Positions 1 through 6,841 of a DNA stretch of 64,000 nucleotides are shown piece after piece. Every line of letters starts with the position of its first letter. Position 1 is the first letter of the stretch. This stretch comes from Williamsia sp. 1135. Its GTDB lineage: Bacteria > Actinomycetota > Actinomycetes > Mycobacteriales > Mycobacteriaceae. Location: positions 1-64,000 of the forward strand of contig NZ_MJEI01000091.1 in NCBI RefSeq assembly GCF_002095395.1. Direction: 5' to 3'. The notes under the pieces are model-generated. The model worked only from the letters and a program-made list of their open reading frames with translations, was not told the DNA's origin and made no database searches. Made by a program: the position numbers and the translations under genes.

Positions 1-89
1 TCACCCCAAACGGTAACTAACCGACACCAAGGTCGGATCCACCGTTAATCGGACACTCCCGTTCTCGTCGCGGGACCGGGGGGTGTGTG

Positions 90-1148
90 ATGAGTGAGCG
101 ACTTGAGGTACGCGATGATCCCGCCTCGGCTGATCCCGATGACTCCCGCAAACCCGATTCGCCCACCGATCTGACGAAGCACTCTTTATGGTTCGTGTTG
201 CGTAAGACGGCGCGTGAGTTCTCCCGGGACCAGTGCACCGACCTTGCGGCGGCGTTGACGTACTACGCCGTCTTGTCGTTGTTCCCCGCACTGCTGGCAT
301 TGGTGTCGCTACTCGGTCTGTTCGGCCAAGGCCAGAAGACCACTGATGCGGTGTTGAAGATGGTCGATGATCTCGGCCCGTCCTCGGCGGTCGATACGTT
401 GCGCGGGCCGATCGAGCAACTCGTCGCTGCGCCCAGCGCCGGGTTCGCGCTGGTGCTGGGCTTGGTGGGCGCGTTGTGGTCGGCGTCTGGGTATGTGGGT
501 GCGTTCGGCCGGGCGATGAACCGGATGTATGAAATCGAAGAGGGGCGCCCCATCTGGAAGTTGCGGCCGGTCATGCTGCTGGTGACGCTCGTTGCCTTGG
601 TCATGGCAGCTGCGGTCGCGTTGATGCTGGCGGTCAGCGGGCCGATCGCGACATCGATCGGAGATGCCATCGGGCTCGGTGATACCGCGCTGACGGTGTG
701 GAGCATTGCTCGCTGGCCGGTGGTTCTGGTGTTCGTCATCGTGATCGTGGCGGTTCTGTATTGGGCGACTCCCAATGTGCAGCAGCCCAAGTTCCGGTGG
801 GTCAGTGCCGGTGCGGCGCTGGCCATTGTCACCTGGATTGTGGCGTCGGCACTGTTCGCGTTATACGTCGCGAACTTCAGCAATTACAACAAGACCTACG
901 GTGCTCTGGCCGGTGTGATCGTGTTCTTGCTGTGGTTGTGGCTGACCAACCTGGCGTTGTTGTTCGGCGCCGAGTTCGACTCCGAACTCGAACGTGGCCG
1001 ACAGTTGCAGGCCGGTATGCCTGCCGAGGAACACCTGCAGCTGCCGCCCCGAGACACCAAGGCTTCGGACAAGAACGCCGAGACCGACCAGAAGTTCATC
1101 GATCGCGGCCGGGCCCTGCGCAAGTCATCGGGCAAGACCACGCAATGA
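90..1148 (+). CDS. YihY/BrkB-family inner-membrane protein
   Basis: A 352-residue integral membrane protein of the YihY/BrkB (virulence factor BrkB) family. The hydrophilic N-terminus (about 45 residues) leads into the family's 'LAAALTYYAVLSLFPALLAL' first membrane segment. Five further hydrophobic segments follow, including the family-typical 'GYVGAFGRAMNRMYEI' and 'YNKTYGALAGVIVFLLWLWL' stretches. The C-terminal 60 residues are charged and cytoplasmic. Length fits the family. A GTG three bases upstream is also possible, but the ATG at 90 is preferred. Family members were once called RNase BN, which is now known to be wrong; the transport or envelope role is unsettled. The gene stands alone, followed by a weak hairpin. 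Confidence 0.9.
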   Translation: MSERLEVRDDPASADPDDSRKPDSPTDLTKHSLWFVLRKTAREFSRDQCTDLAAALTYYAVLSLFPALLALVSLLGLFGQGQKTTDAVLKMVDDLGPSSAVDTLRGPIEQLVAAPSAGFALVLGLVGALWSASGYVGAFGRAMNRMYEIEEGRPIWKLRPVMLLVTLVALVMAAAVALMLAVSGPIATSIGDAIGLGDTALTVWSIARWPVVLVFVIVIVAVLYWATPNVQQPKFRWVSAGAALAIVTWIVASALFALYVANFSNYNKTYGALAGVIVFLLWLWLTNLALLFGAEFDSELERGRQLQAGMPAEEHLQLPPRDTKASDKNAETDQKFIDRGRALRKSSGKTTQ

Positions 1149-1163
1149 CCTCAGATCTGATTT

Positions 1164-1191
1164 ACGCCCCTGATCTCTGCTGCTGGGGCGT
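1164..1191 (+). terminator. Candidate hairpin terminator after the BrkB gene
   Basis: ACGCCCC at 1164-1170 pairs with GGGGCGT at 1185-1191 around a 14-base loop, 15 bases past the stop codon. There is no U tract, so this is a weak intrinsic terminator candidate only. Confidence 0.3.
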
Positions 1192-1469
1192 CGACCGCAC
1201 ACCGCAATCTGCCGTCCACCGCGCGAGTGCCACGCAAGCTGCGTGTTGTGCATCTGCGATCGGGGTAGACACCGCATAAGTCGGCGCCGCAGCGAAAGCA
1301 CGGCGGCCGGCCCAGGCGCTTCGGTTCAGAAAAGAGCCGGGGTGCCGCTCGGGAGCGGCGTGGTCACCGGGTCTGCGAGATGTCAGCCAGGCGGGCCGAC
1401 AAGCGATCTGGACCTCAGCGGCCTACACCGTAGGCGTATCTCATTCACCAACGCCCACAACACTTCTCA

Positions 1470-1728
1470 GGGCGAGCCACCGACACCGCACAGGGCACCT
1501 CCGACGCGGCCAGTTCACCGAAGTCGTCGGTGTCTGATACCGCGCAGTCGGCTTCCGACGCCGTACAGTCCGCACCCGGCGCGCTCAAAGCACAAACCCA
1601 GGGCAACCCATTGGCGGCTGGGCAGATCGCGTTCGGGGCCGGTCAAGGACGAAGGGGCGTCCGCAGCCCAGGACCTCCAGGACCACGCTCAACAGGCCAC
1701 CACCACGGTCGCCGACCAACAACGCTGA
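1470..1728 (+). pseudogene. Relic of a DUF3618-family stress-associated protein
   Basis: Two pieces of one protein lie in different frames. In the frame of position 1470 there is a Ser/Asp/Ala/Gln-rich stretch ('SDTAQSASDAVQSAPGALK') running into 'QTQGNPLAAGQIAFGAG'. In another frame, ending with the stop at 1726-1728, follows 'VKDEGASAAQDLQDHAQQ' and 'TTTVADQQR'. In actinobacterial DUF3618 proteins the GNPLAAG-IAFGAGW membrane hairpin is normally separated from such an amphipathic C-terminal tail by several dozen residues. Here they abut at about 1640, as after an internal deletion that also changed frame. No intact start or N-terminal domain is visible. The family assignment is from memory of its motifs. 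Confidence 0.6.
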
Positions 1729-2106
1729 ACACGAGGGTCGGGGCGGTACATCAGTGCACCGTCGCACCGCCCCGCCCCGCCCTCGCTCTCGCCGCCGTCG
1801 GCGCACCTCTGGTCCGCCCCGGAACATTTGGCATGCCAAGGCTTTACGCACCAGAACCAGATCGACGGGCAGCACCGCCCGGCCCGATGAGCGTTTTCCG
1901 GCGCGTCACCCCACAAACTCGTATCGGCGTGCGGGGTTTGCCATTTGAGGCGTTGGGTATGACCACTGAGACCAGTTGCTCCAGAATGCGGCGTCTGTCG
2001 ACCGAGTGGACCTCAACCGCTGCGGGCGCTCATGTGACCGCGTCCTCGCTCATGGACGAATGCGCCCAAAGCAACTTTCCGGCCACCCGATTACATCCAC
2101 TGACCC

Positions 2107-2125
2107 GTTCCGGCAGCGCCGGAAC
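2107..2125. promoter_or_regulatory. Perfect hairpin upstream of manganese catalase
   Basis: GTTCCGGC and GCCGGAAC form an 8-bp perfect stem around a 3-base AGC loop, ending 26 bases before the catalase start. It lies between any upstream promoter and the ribosome binding site, so it could be a leader hairpin or the terminator of a lost upstream gene. Confidence 0.35.
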
Positions 2126-2151
2126 CTCGTTAAATGAGCCCGAGGAGAATC

Positions 2152-3093
2152 ATGTACCTACACACTCAGCAATTGATCAACGAAATAGCAGTCGACGAGC
2201 CCGATCCCGCCGCAGCGAACGCTCTGCAAGAAGGTTTGGGCGGGCAGTTCGGCGAGATGCGCACGATGATGCAGTACCTGTTCCAGTCGATGAACTTTCG
2301 CGGAGACCCCGCATCCAAGCCGTACCGGGACCTGCTGCAGGGAGTCGGCACCGAGGAGATCAGCCACGTCGAACTCATCGGGACAACCATCTCGCGGCTC
2401 CTCGACGGCTCACCGGAGTATCGCGGCAAGAAGACCGACCCGGTCGACAAGCCGGGCGCAAAGGGTGCCACGCCTCTGAAGATCGCCCTCGATACCAGCA
2501 ACATCCACCACTATCTGGTCGGCGCGCAAGGCGCGCTACCGGTCGACGCAGCGGGCAACCCCTGGTCCGGGTCCTATGTCTACAACAGCGGCAACCTCGT
2601 CCTGGACCTGCTGTACAACTTGATGCTGGAATCCACCGGCCGCCTGCAGAAGTGCCGGATCTACGAGATGACCGACAACAAGACAGCCCGTTCGACCATC
2701 GCGTACCTCATCGTCCGCGACCAAGCCCACGAGAACGCTTTCGCCAAAGCCCTCGAGAGCCTCGGGGTCAACTGGGGTTCGATTCTCCCGATTCCCAAGA
2801 CGAACGCCGAACGATTCCCCGAGGTCAAAAAGCTTGTCGACCAGGGTTTGCAGAGCATTCAGTACACCTTCAGCGCTGATAACCAGAGCGATGCCGCCAA
2901 GCTCTACCGCGGCGCTTCACCCAGCAATGATGGAACCGAACTGAGCACCGCGATCATGCCCGAAGGGTTCCCGATGACCATCGCGCCGGAACGGCGGGAA
3001 GAATTCTCACCCGGGCTGGACAAAGAGCTGCTCGCGCTCATCCAGGCCACCGCAGAAGTAGAGATCGCTGCGGCCGACGACCCCAAAAAGTAG
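2152..3093 (+). CDS. Manganese catalase
   Basis: A 313-residue di-manganese (non-haem) catalase, which disproportionates hydrogen peroxide in the cytoplasm. Ferritin-like metal ligands are visible: Glu35 in 'GGQFGEMRTMMQY' and the ExxH pair Glu69/His72 in 'GTEEISHVE', with the second-half ligands in the later helices. Length is usual for the family. The start at 2152 was chosen over an in-frame ATG at 2134 because GAGGAG sits six bases before it and the family begins 'MYLHTQQL'. The gene is monocistronic, with a hairpin before it and a 15-bp terminator after it. Manganese catalases are often found near general-stress genes, which fits the DUF3618 relic upstream. Confidence 0.93.
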   Translation: MYLHTQQLINEIAVDEPDPAAANALQEGLGGQFGEMRTMMQYLFQSMNFRGDPASKPYRDLLQGVGTEEISHVELIGTTISRLLDGSPEYRGKKTDPVDKPGAKGATPLKIALDTSNIHHYLVGAQGALPVDAAGNPWSGSYVYNSGNLVLDLLYNLMLESTGRLQKCRIYEMTDNKTARSTIAYLIVRDQAHENAFAKALESLGVNWGSILPIPKTNAERFPEVKKLVDQGLQSIQYTFSADNQSDAAKLYRGASPSNDGTELSTAIMPEGFPMTIAPERREEFSPGLDKELLALIQATAEVEIAAADDPKK

Positions 3094-3115
3094 CAGCTCT
3101 TCAGGATTGGTCAGG

Positions 3116-3154
3116 GTAACGATGCGACAGCTTGCTTCACTGTCGCATCGTTAC
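3116..3154 (+). terminator. Strong intrinsic terminator of manganese catalase
   Basis: GTAACGATGCGACAG (3116-3130) is perfectly complementary to 3140-3154 around a 9-base loop, giving a 15-bp stem 22 bases after the stop codon, followed by TCTGCATTTT. Confidence 0.85.
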
Positions 3155-3196
3155 TCTGCATTTTGGCCAGTTGCTGCGGGCCGGGTCGGATCCGAC

Positions 3197-3238
3197 TTGT
3201 GCGACTGATTCGACATCTGTCAATATCGACAGATGTCG
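3197..3238 (+). promoter_or_regulatory. arsR promoter with overlapping ArsR operator
   Basis: CGACATCTGT (3211-3220) and ACAGATGTCG (3229-3238) form a perfect 10-8-10 inverted repeat whose right arm contains the arsR ATG. TTGTGC (3197-3202) and CAATAT (3221-3226), 18 bases apart, make a plausible -35/-10 pair inside it. Transcription from this promoter would begin about at the ATG, so a leaderless mRNA is likely (inferred). A near copy of the left box recurs at 5741-5754. Confidence 0.65.
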
Positions 3239-3616
3239 AACCAATGCCAGACGTCGAGCGAGCCGGACGTGTGTTGCTCGCCGCTGATGCAGGAGCCGCT
3301 CAGCGCCGACCACACCATCGGGTTGGCCCGCATGTTCAAAGCGCTGAGCGATCCGGTGCGGCTGCGGCTGCTGAGTCTGGTGGCCAGCCATCAGGGCGGC
3401 GAGGCATGCGTCTGCGACATCTCCGGATCGTTTGATCTGTCTCAACCAACGATTTCTCATCACCTCAAAGTCCTACGCCAGGCAGGGCTGCTCGACTGTG
3501 AACGACGCGGCACCTGGGTGTACTACTGGGTCATTCCAACTGCCCTACAGCAGCTTTCCTCCGTGCTGAGCGCAGCCGACCCCACCACCGGTGACGTCGC
3601 ACTGGTCACCTCATGA
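3233..3616 (+). CDS. arsR: ArsR-family arsenic-responsive repressor (first copy)
   Basis: A 127-residue winged-helix repressor of the SmtB/ArsR family. The helix-turn-helix 'FDLSQPTISHHLKVLRQAGLL' region (residues about 67-87) is typical. Candidate metalloid ligands are Cys59 and Cys61 in 'ACVCDI' and an N-terminal Cys14-Cys15 pair, as in actinobacterial ArsR proteins. It heads arsR-acr3-arsC with ATGA overlaps, so the three are translationally coupled. It is expected to bind the inverted repeat spanning its own start and leave on binding As(III) or Sb(III). The ATG lies inside the operator arm with no ribosome binding site, in keeping with leaderless translation. Confidence 0.9.
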   Translation: MSNQCQTSSEPDVCCSPLMQEPLSADHTIGLARMFKALSDPVRLRLLSLVASHQGGEACVCDISGSFDLSQPTISHHLKVLRQAGLLDCERRGTWVYYWVIPTALQQLSSVLSAADPTTGDVALVTS

Positions 3617-4713
3617 GCAGCCCCACCGGCACCTCTGAGCACCCCGCAGTCGTCGGGAAACTGTCCACTCTCGATCGCTTCCTGCCGGTGTGGATCGGCG
3701 TGGCGATGGTCGTGGGTCTAGTCCTGGGACGGATGATCCCAGGACTCAACGACGCACTGTCGGCCATCTCGGTCGACGGTGTCTCACTGCCCATCGCAAT
3801 CGGTTTGCTCGTCATGATGTACCCGGTCCTGGCGAAGGTCCGCTACGACCGACTCGACACCGTGACCGGCGACAAACGCCTCCTGGTCGGATCCCTGGCG
3901 CTCAACTGGGTCCTGGGTCCAGCATTGATGTTCGCCTTGGCCTGGATCTTTCTCGCCGATCTCCCTGAGTACCGGACCGGGCTGATTATCGTCGGCCTGG
4001 CCCGCTGTATCGCAATGGTCATCATCTGGAACGACCTGGCATGTGGCGATCGCGAGGCCGCCGCGGTGCTGGTGGCGATCAACTCGGTATTCCAGGTGAT
4101 CATGTTCGCCGTCCTCGGCTGGTTCTACCTCTCGGTGCTGCCGGGGTGGCTCGGTCTGGAACAGACCACCATCGACGCCTCCCCCTGGCAGATCGCGAAG
4201 TCCGTGCTGATCTTCCTCGGCATCCCTCTCGTTGCCGGGTTCTTCTCCCGCTACCTGGGCGAGAAGACCAAGGGCCGCAACTGGTATGAGTCGACGTTCA
4301 TCCCGAGGATCAGCCCATGGGCGCTTTACGGTCTGCTGTTCACGATCGTCATCCTTTTCGCGCTGCAAGGTGATCAAATCACCTCGCAGCCACTCGACGT
4401 CGTCCGGATCGCGATCCCGTTGCTGGTGTACTTCGCTCTCATGTGGGGTGGCGGATACGTCCTCGGCGCCACAATGGGGCTCGGGTACGAGCGCACCACC
4501 ACCCTGGCGTTCACCGCGGCCGGCAACAATTTCGAACTCGCCATCGCTGTCGCGATCGCCACCTACGGCGCCACCTCGGGCCAAGCCCTCGCCGGTGTTG
4601 TCGGCCCCCTGATCGAGGTCCCGGTGCTGGTAGGACTTGTCTATGTCTCCCTGGCACTACGCAAACGTTTCACGCCTCGACAAACTGCGGCGCAGGCCTC
4701 CGAGGTGTCCTGA
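3613..4713 (+). CDS. acr3: ACR3-family arsenite efflux permease
   Basis: A 366-residue permease with about ten membrane segments, exporting As(OH)3 (some also antimonite) across the cytoplasmic membrane. The family signature around the essential cysteine is clear: 'GLARCIAMVIIWNDLACGD' with Cys132 in the fourth membrane segment. The N-terminus 'LSTLDRFLPVWIGVAM' is also typical of Acr3. The start overlaps the arsR stop by four bases, and the stop overlaps the arsC start by one base (TGATG). Often misnamed ArsB, but the sequence is the BASS-superfamily Acr3 type. Confidence 0.95.
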   Translation: MSSPTGTSEHPAVVGKLSTLDRFLPVWIGVAMVVGLVLGRMIPGLNDALSAISVDGVSLPIAIGLLVMMYPVLAKVRYDRLDTVTGDKRLLVGSLALNWVLGPALMFALAWIFLADLPEYRTGLIIVGLARCIAMVIIWNDLACGDREAAAVLVAINSVFQVIMFAVLGWFYLSVLPGWLGLEQTTIDASPWQIAKSVLIFLGIPLVAGFFSRYLGEKTKGRNWYESTFIPRISPWALYGLLFTIVILFALQGDQITSQPLDVVRIAIPLLVYFALMWGGGYVLGATMGLGYERTTTLAFTAAGNNFELAIAVAIATYGATSGQALAGVVGPLIEVPVLVGLVYVSLALRKRFTPRQTAAQASEVS

Positions 4714-5132
4714 TGTCCCCTACCCCGGCGGTATTGTTCGTCTGCGTGAGCAACCGCGGTAAATCGGTGATGGCGCAGGCACTTACGCGAAAGATGGCCG
4801 GCGCCGCGATCAGCGCGTCTTCGGCCGGCACCGCGGCCGCCATCGGCGGACACGTCAACGAACTGTCCGCACAAGTGCTGGCCGAAGTCGGCGCCGAGGT
4901 CAACGATCATCACCCGCGACAGCTCACCGACGACCTCATGCGCGCCGCGGACATCATCGTCGTGCTGGGTAGCTCGGCAGAGGTCGCCGCACCAGATGGT
5001 GTCGTCGTCGAAGTCTGGGACACCGATGAACCCTCGCAGCGGGGCATCGACGGCATCGACCGCATGCGCGTGATCCGTGACGACATCGCCGCCCGGGTCG
5101 CAGGCCTCACTACCCGCCTGACCGCGAGCTGA
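4713..5132 (+). CDS. arsC: Arsenate reductase, mycothiol transferase type (low-MW phosphatase fold)
   Basis: A 139-residue protein with the low-molecular-weight tyrosine phosphatase fold. The P-loop 'CVSNRGKS' begins at Cys11 and has Lys17 where phosphatases have Arg (CX5K instead of CX5R). That variant, the lack of a later Cys relay, and the ending 'TDEPSQRGIDGIDRMRVIRD' resemble corynebacterial ArsC1/ArsC2, which form an arsenate-mycothiol adduct later reduced with mycoredoxin. The product arsenite would leave through the Acr3 encoded just upstream. The coupling to mycothiol is inferred from family resemblance. The mycoredoxin gene is not in this window. Confidence 0.85.
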   Translation: MSPTPAVLFVCVSNRGKSVMAQALTRKMAGAAISASSAGTAAAIGGHVNELSAQVLAEVGAEVNDHHPRQLTDDLMRAADIIVVLGSSAEVAAPDGVVVEVWDTDEPSQRGIDGIDRMRVIRDDIAARVAGLTTRLTAS

Positions 5133-5181
5133 GCGACTTGGTGGGTACCTCCGACCGGCGCCCACCGTCATGACCAGATGG

Positions 5182-5679
5182 TCAGCAGCAGGCCGCGCCG
5201 GTATTCGGCGCGGCCTCTGCGTCCTGCGACGATCCGGAGCTGCCGCAACACACCGACGGCTCACCGCCTCCAACGACCCCCTCCGCCAGCAACTTCGGGC
5301 TCGTCCCGAAGGTATCGGAGTCTGCAAGCACGGTGTATATCTCCCACTTCTCGCCCTCAGGACCGGTCACCCACACCTTGTCCTGAGTGGCGAAACAGCA
5401 CGTCGCGTTGACTTCCTCCTCCGTGAACAACCCCTCGCCACTGAACCGGGCAATCTCCGAGTGCACCTCCTCGCTCGAGTCGACCTCGACACCGAGATGG
5501 TTGATCGTCCCGCCCTGACCAGGATTCTCGAGCAACACGAGCTTCAGCGGCGGCTCGACGACAGCGAAGTTCGCATATCCAGGTTTGTGTTTGGCCGGTG
5601 CAACATTGAACAGCTTCGAGTAGAACTCGATCGCCTGATCCAGATCATCGACATTGAGCGCCAGCTGCATACGGGACAT
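5182..5679 (-). CDS. ArsI/CadI-family heavy-metal resistance metalloenzyme
   Basis: A 165-residue vicinal-oxygen-chelate protein. 'MSRMQLALNVDDLDQAIEFY' starts the fold; His61 ('NHLGVEV') and Glu113 ('KWEIYTV') are likely metal ligands, and Cys94-Cys95 in 'NATCCFA' match the vicinal cysteine pair that binds trivalent organoarsenicals in ArsI C-As lyases. Position 5 is Gln where characterised ArsI has a His ligand, so lyase activity is uncertain and a CadI-like role is possible. The tail carries two more Cys-Cys pairs. GGAGG precedes the ATG. It is transcribed divergently from the second arsR through a shared operator region and converges on arsC. Confidence 0.85.
   Translation of the reverse strand: MSRMQLALNVDDLDQAIEFYSKLFNVAPAKHKPGYANFAVVEPPLKLVLLENPGQGGTINHLGVEVDSSEEVHSEIARFSGEGLFTEEEVNATCCFATQDKVWVTGPEGEKWEIYTVLADSDTFGTSPKLLAEGVVGGGEPSVCCGSSGSSQDAEAAPNTGAACC
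5191..5215. terminator. Hairpin in the convergent arsC/arsI 3' region
   Basis: GGCCGCGCC (5191-5199) and GGCGCGGCC (5207-5215) form a 9-bp perfect stem with a 7-base loop. It lies within the last codons of arsI and 58 bases past arsC, so it could stop transcription from the arsC side. There is no clear U tract. Confidence 0.35.
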
Positions 5680-5700
5680 GACTACCTCCACCTGTGAGAC

Positions 5701-5754
5701 ATATATCGAATTATCGACAGATTTAGAGTGCCAAGCTCTTCGACATATGTCAAT
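5701..5754. promoter_or_regulatory. Divergent arsI/arsR2 operator boxes
   Basis: Two sequence boxes from the first ars promoter recur here in swapped order. ATCGACAGAT at 5713-5722 is identical to 3225-3234. CGACATATGTCAAT at 5741-5754 matches 13 of 14 bases of 3211-3224 and contains the perfect palindrome GACATATGTC (5742-5751). The region lies between the divergent starts at 5679 and 5775, so one ArsR could control both directions as well as the arsR-acr3-arsC operon. Confidence 0.6.
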
Positions 5755-5774
5755 GAACTCGGTAGAGTTGCCCC

Positions 5775-6134
5775 ATGCCCAAGACGTTGCCGGTAATCGA
5801 CATGAGTGCGCCCATCTGCTGCGCACCGGTCTCCGCGTCGGCGATGGACGACGCGGCAGCGCTCGAAGTTGCGTTGCGGCTCAAGGCGCTTGCTGATCCT
5901 GTTCGGATCAAACTGATGTCGATTCTGCTCACCGACAAAGCGGGTGAGGTGTGCACATGTGATCTCGCGGCCGCGGTCGGATTGTCAGAGCCGACGGTCA
6001 GCCACCACCTCGGGCAGCTCAAGAAGGCCGGGATGGTTCGCCCCGAACGCCGCGGGATGAATGTGTTCTACCGTGCCCACACCGATGCCTTGCAGGCACT
6101 GCGCCAGGTACTCGACCCGTCGTGCTGCCGCTGA
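5775..6134 (+). CDS. ArsR-family metalloid-responsive repressor (second copy)
   Basis: A 119-residue ArsR/SmtB winged-helix repressor. The DNA-recognition region 'AVGLSEPTVSHHLGQLKKAG' is preceded by Cys60 and Cys62 in 'EVCTCDL', with an N-terminal Cys15-Cys16 pair and a C-terminal Cys-Cys pair, all candidate As(III)/Sb(III) or Cd(II) ligands. It differs clearly from the first copy outside the helix-turn-helix, so the two are not a recent duplication. An in-frame ATG at codon 10 is an alternative start. It is divergent from the arsI/cadI gene and likely controls it and itself. Confidence 0.9.
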   Translation: MPKTLPVIDMSAPICCAPVSASAMDDAAALEVALRLKALADPVRIKLMSILLTDKAGEVCTCDLAAAVGLSEPTVSHHLGQLKKAGMVRPERRGMNVFYRAHTDALQALRQVLDPSCCR

Positions 6135-6187
6135 GCCCTCGAACTCCGGCAGCTGAAGATCTCCCCTCTTCATGTTACTGCGGGGGT

Positions 6188-6208
6188 GGGGGCTTGCGGC
6201 AAGGCCCC
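6188..6208 (+). terminator. Weak G/C hairpin after arsR2
   Basis: GGGGGCTTGC (6188-6197) and GCAAGGCCCC (6199-6208) are complementary except for one base and lie 50 bases before the next gene. This is a possible terminator or leader hairpin; there is no U tract. Confidence 0.25.
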
Positions 6209-6255
6209 GGCCCCCGTCCATAATCGTCGGGCAAACATCCGACTTGGGGGTCTCA

Positions 6256-6693
6256 ATGGCAGATATGGCTGATACGCCGGAACGTTTCAAGGTGCATGAA
6301 TCGGGGGCGTTCTTTCACGGCACCAAGGCCGATCTTCGGGTAGGCGACTTCCTGGTGCCCGGCCACCGGTCGAATTATCGTCCCGAGCACATATCGAATT
6401 ACGTCTACATGACGAAGGTGTTGGACGGTGCGGTTCTCGCGGCGGAGATGGCGGTTGGCGACGGTCCGTGCCGGGTTTACGTCGTGGAGCCGCAAGACGA
6501 TGTGGAAGACGATCCCAACGTGACCGACAAGAAATTTCCTGGTAATCCAACGCATTCTTATCGGAGTTGTCTGCCGGTAAAAGTTGTTGGGGAGGTGTCC
6601 GACTGGGTGGGGCATTCTCAGGAGTACCTTCGACAATTCCGTGCGGGGTTGGATGCGCTGGCCAGGCGTGGTGGCAACGTCTTGTACGACTAG
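6256..6693 (+). CDS. arr: NAD(+)--rifampin ADP-ribosyltransferase
   Basis: A 145-residue Arr enzyme, which transfers ADP-ribose from NAD+ to the C23 hydroxyl of rifamycins and so inactivates them in the cytoplasm. Diagnostic stretches are 'FFHGTKADLRVGDFLVPG', 'RSNYRPEHISNYVYMT', 'AAEMAVGDGPCRVYVVEP' and 'EDDPNVTDKKFPGNPTHSYR'. Length is that of Arr-ms and other environmental Arr proteins, so the gene looks complete. The ATG at 6256 places the conserved body about 17 residues in; longer in-frame starts reach into the hairpin region. No transposase or integron site was seen beside it, which suggests an intrinsic chromosomal copy. Confidence 0.93.
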   Translation: MADMADTPERFKVHESGAFFHGTKADLRVGDFLVPGHRSNYRPEHISNYVYMTKVLDGAVLAAEMAVGDGPCRVYVVEPQDDVEDDPNVTDKKFPGNPTHSYRSCLPVKVVGEVSDWVGHSQEYLRQFRAGLDALARRGGNVLYD

Positions 6694-6841
6694 TTGCCAC
6701 ACAAAGAGCAGCCGACCAGATGCGCCGCCGGCCACGGCTGAAGTCACCCGGCCGGCGTTTGTCGCGGCGGCGGATGGGCAAATGTTCCCACCACCGACGT
6801 GCCCGCGGCAGCGGCGGCCCGCGCCCGTTAAGCGCGCCGGT

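Larger units (their letters stand above)
1149..2151. other. Long non-coding stretch with a gene relic
   Basis: About 1 kb without an intact gene. The only recognisable coding trace is the DUF3618-like relic near 1470-1728. Other open frames here have arginine/proline-rich translations typical of GC-rich shadows and no convincing start. A GGGGCGGT/ACCGCCCC pair near 1740-1780 and a perfect hairpin just before the catalase gene are the only other structures seen. Confidence 0.5.

Noticed and set aside
1-86. A coding frame antisense to the start of the BrkB gene
   Set aside because: Arg/Ser/Thr-rich translation and complete overlap with a well-supported gene; the first 86 bases hold only a probable promoter region.
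1530-2879. A 449-codon open frame overlapping manganese catalase
   Set aside because: Its second half is the catalase gene in a wrong frame with Arg/Pro/Ser-rich translation; only the first 40 codons have protein-like sequence (the DUF3618 relic).
3613-4713. ArsB-type arsenite pump
   Set aside because: The GLARCIAMV motif and N-terminus are those of Acr3, a different family.
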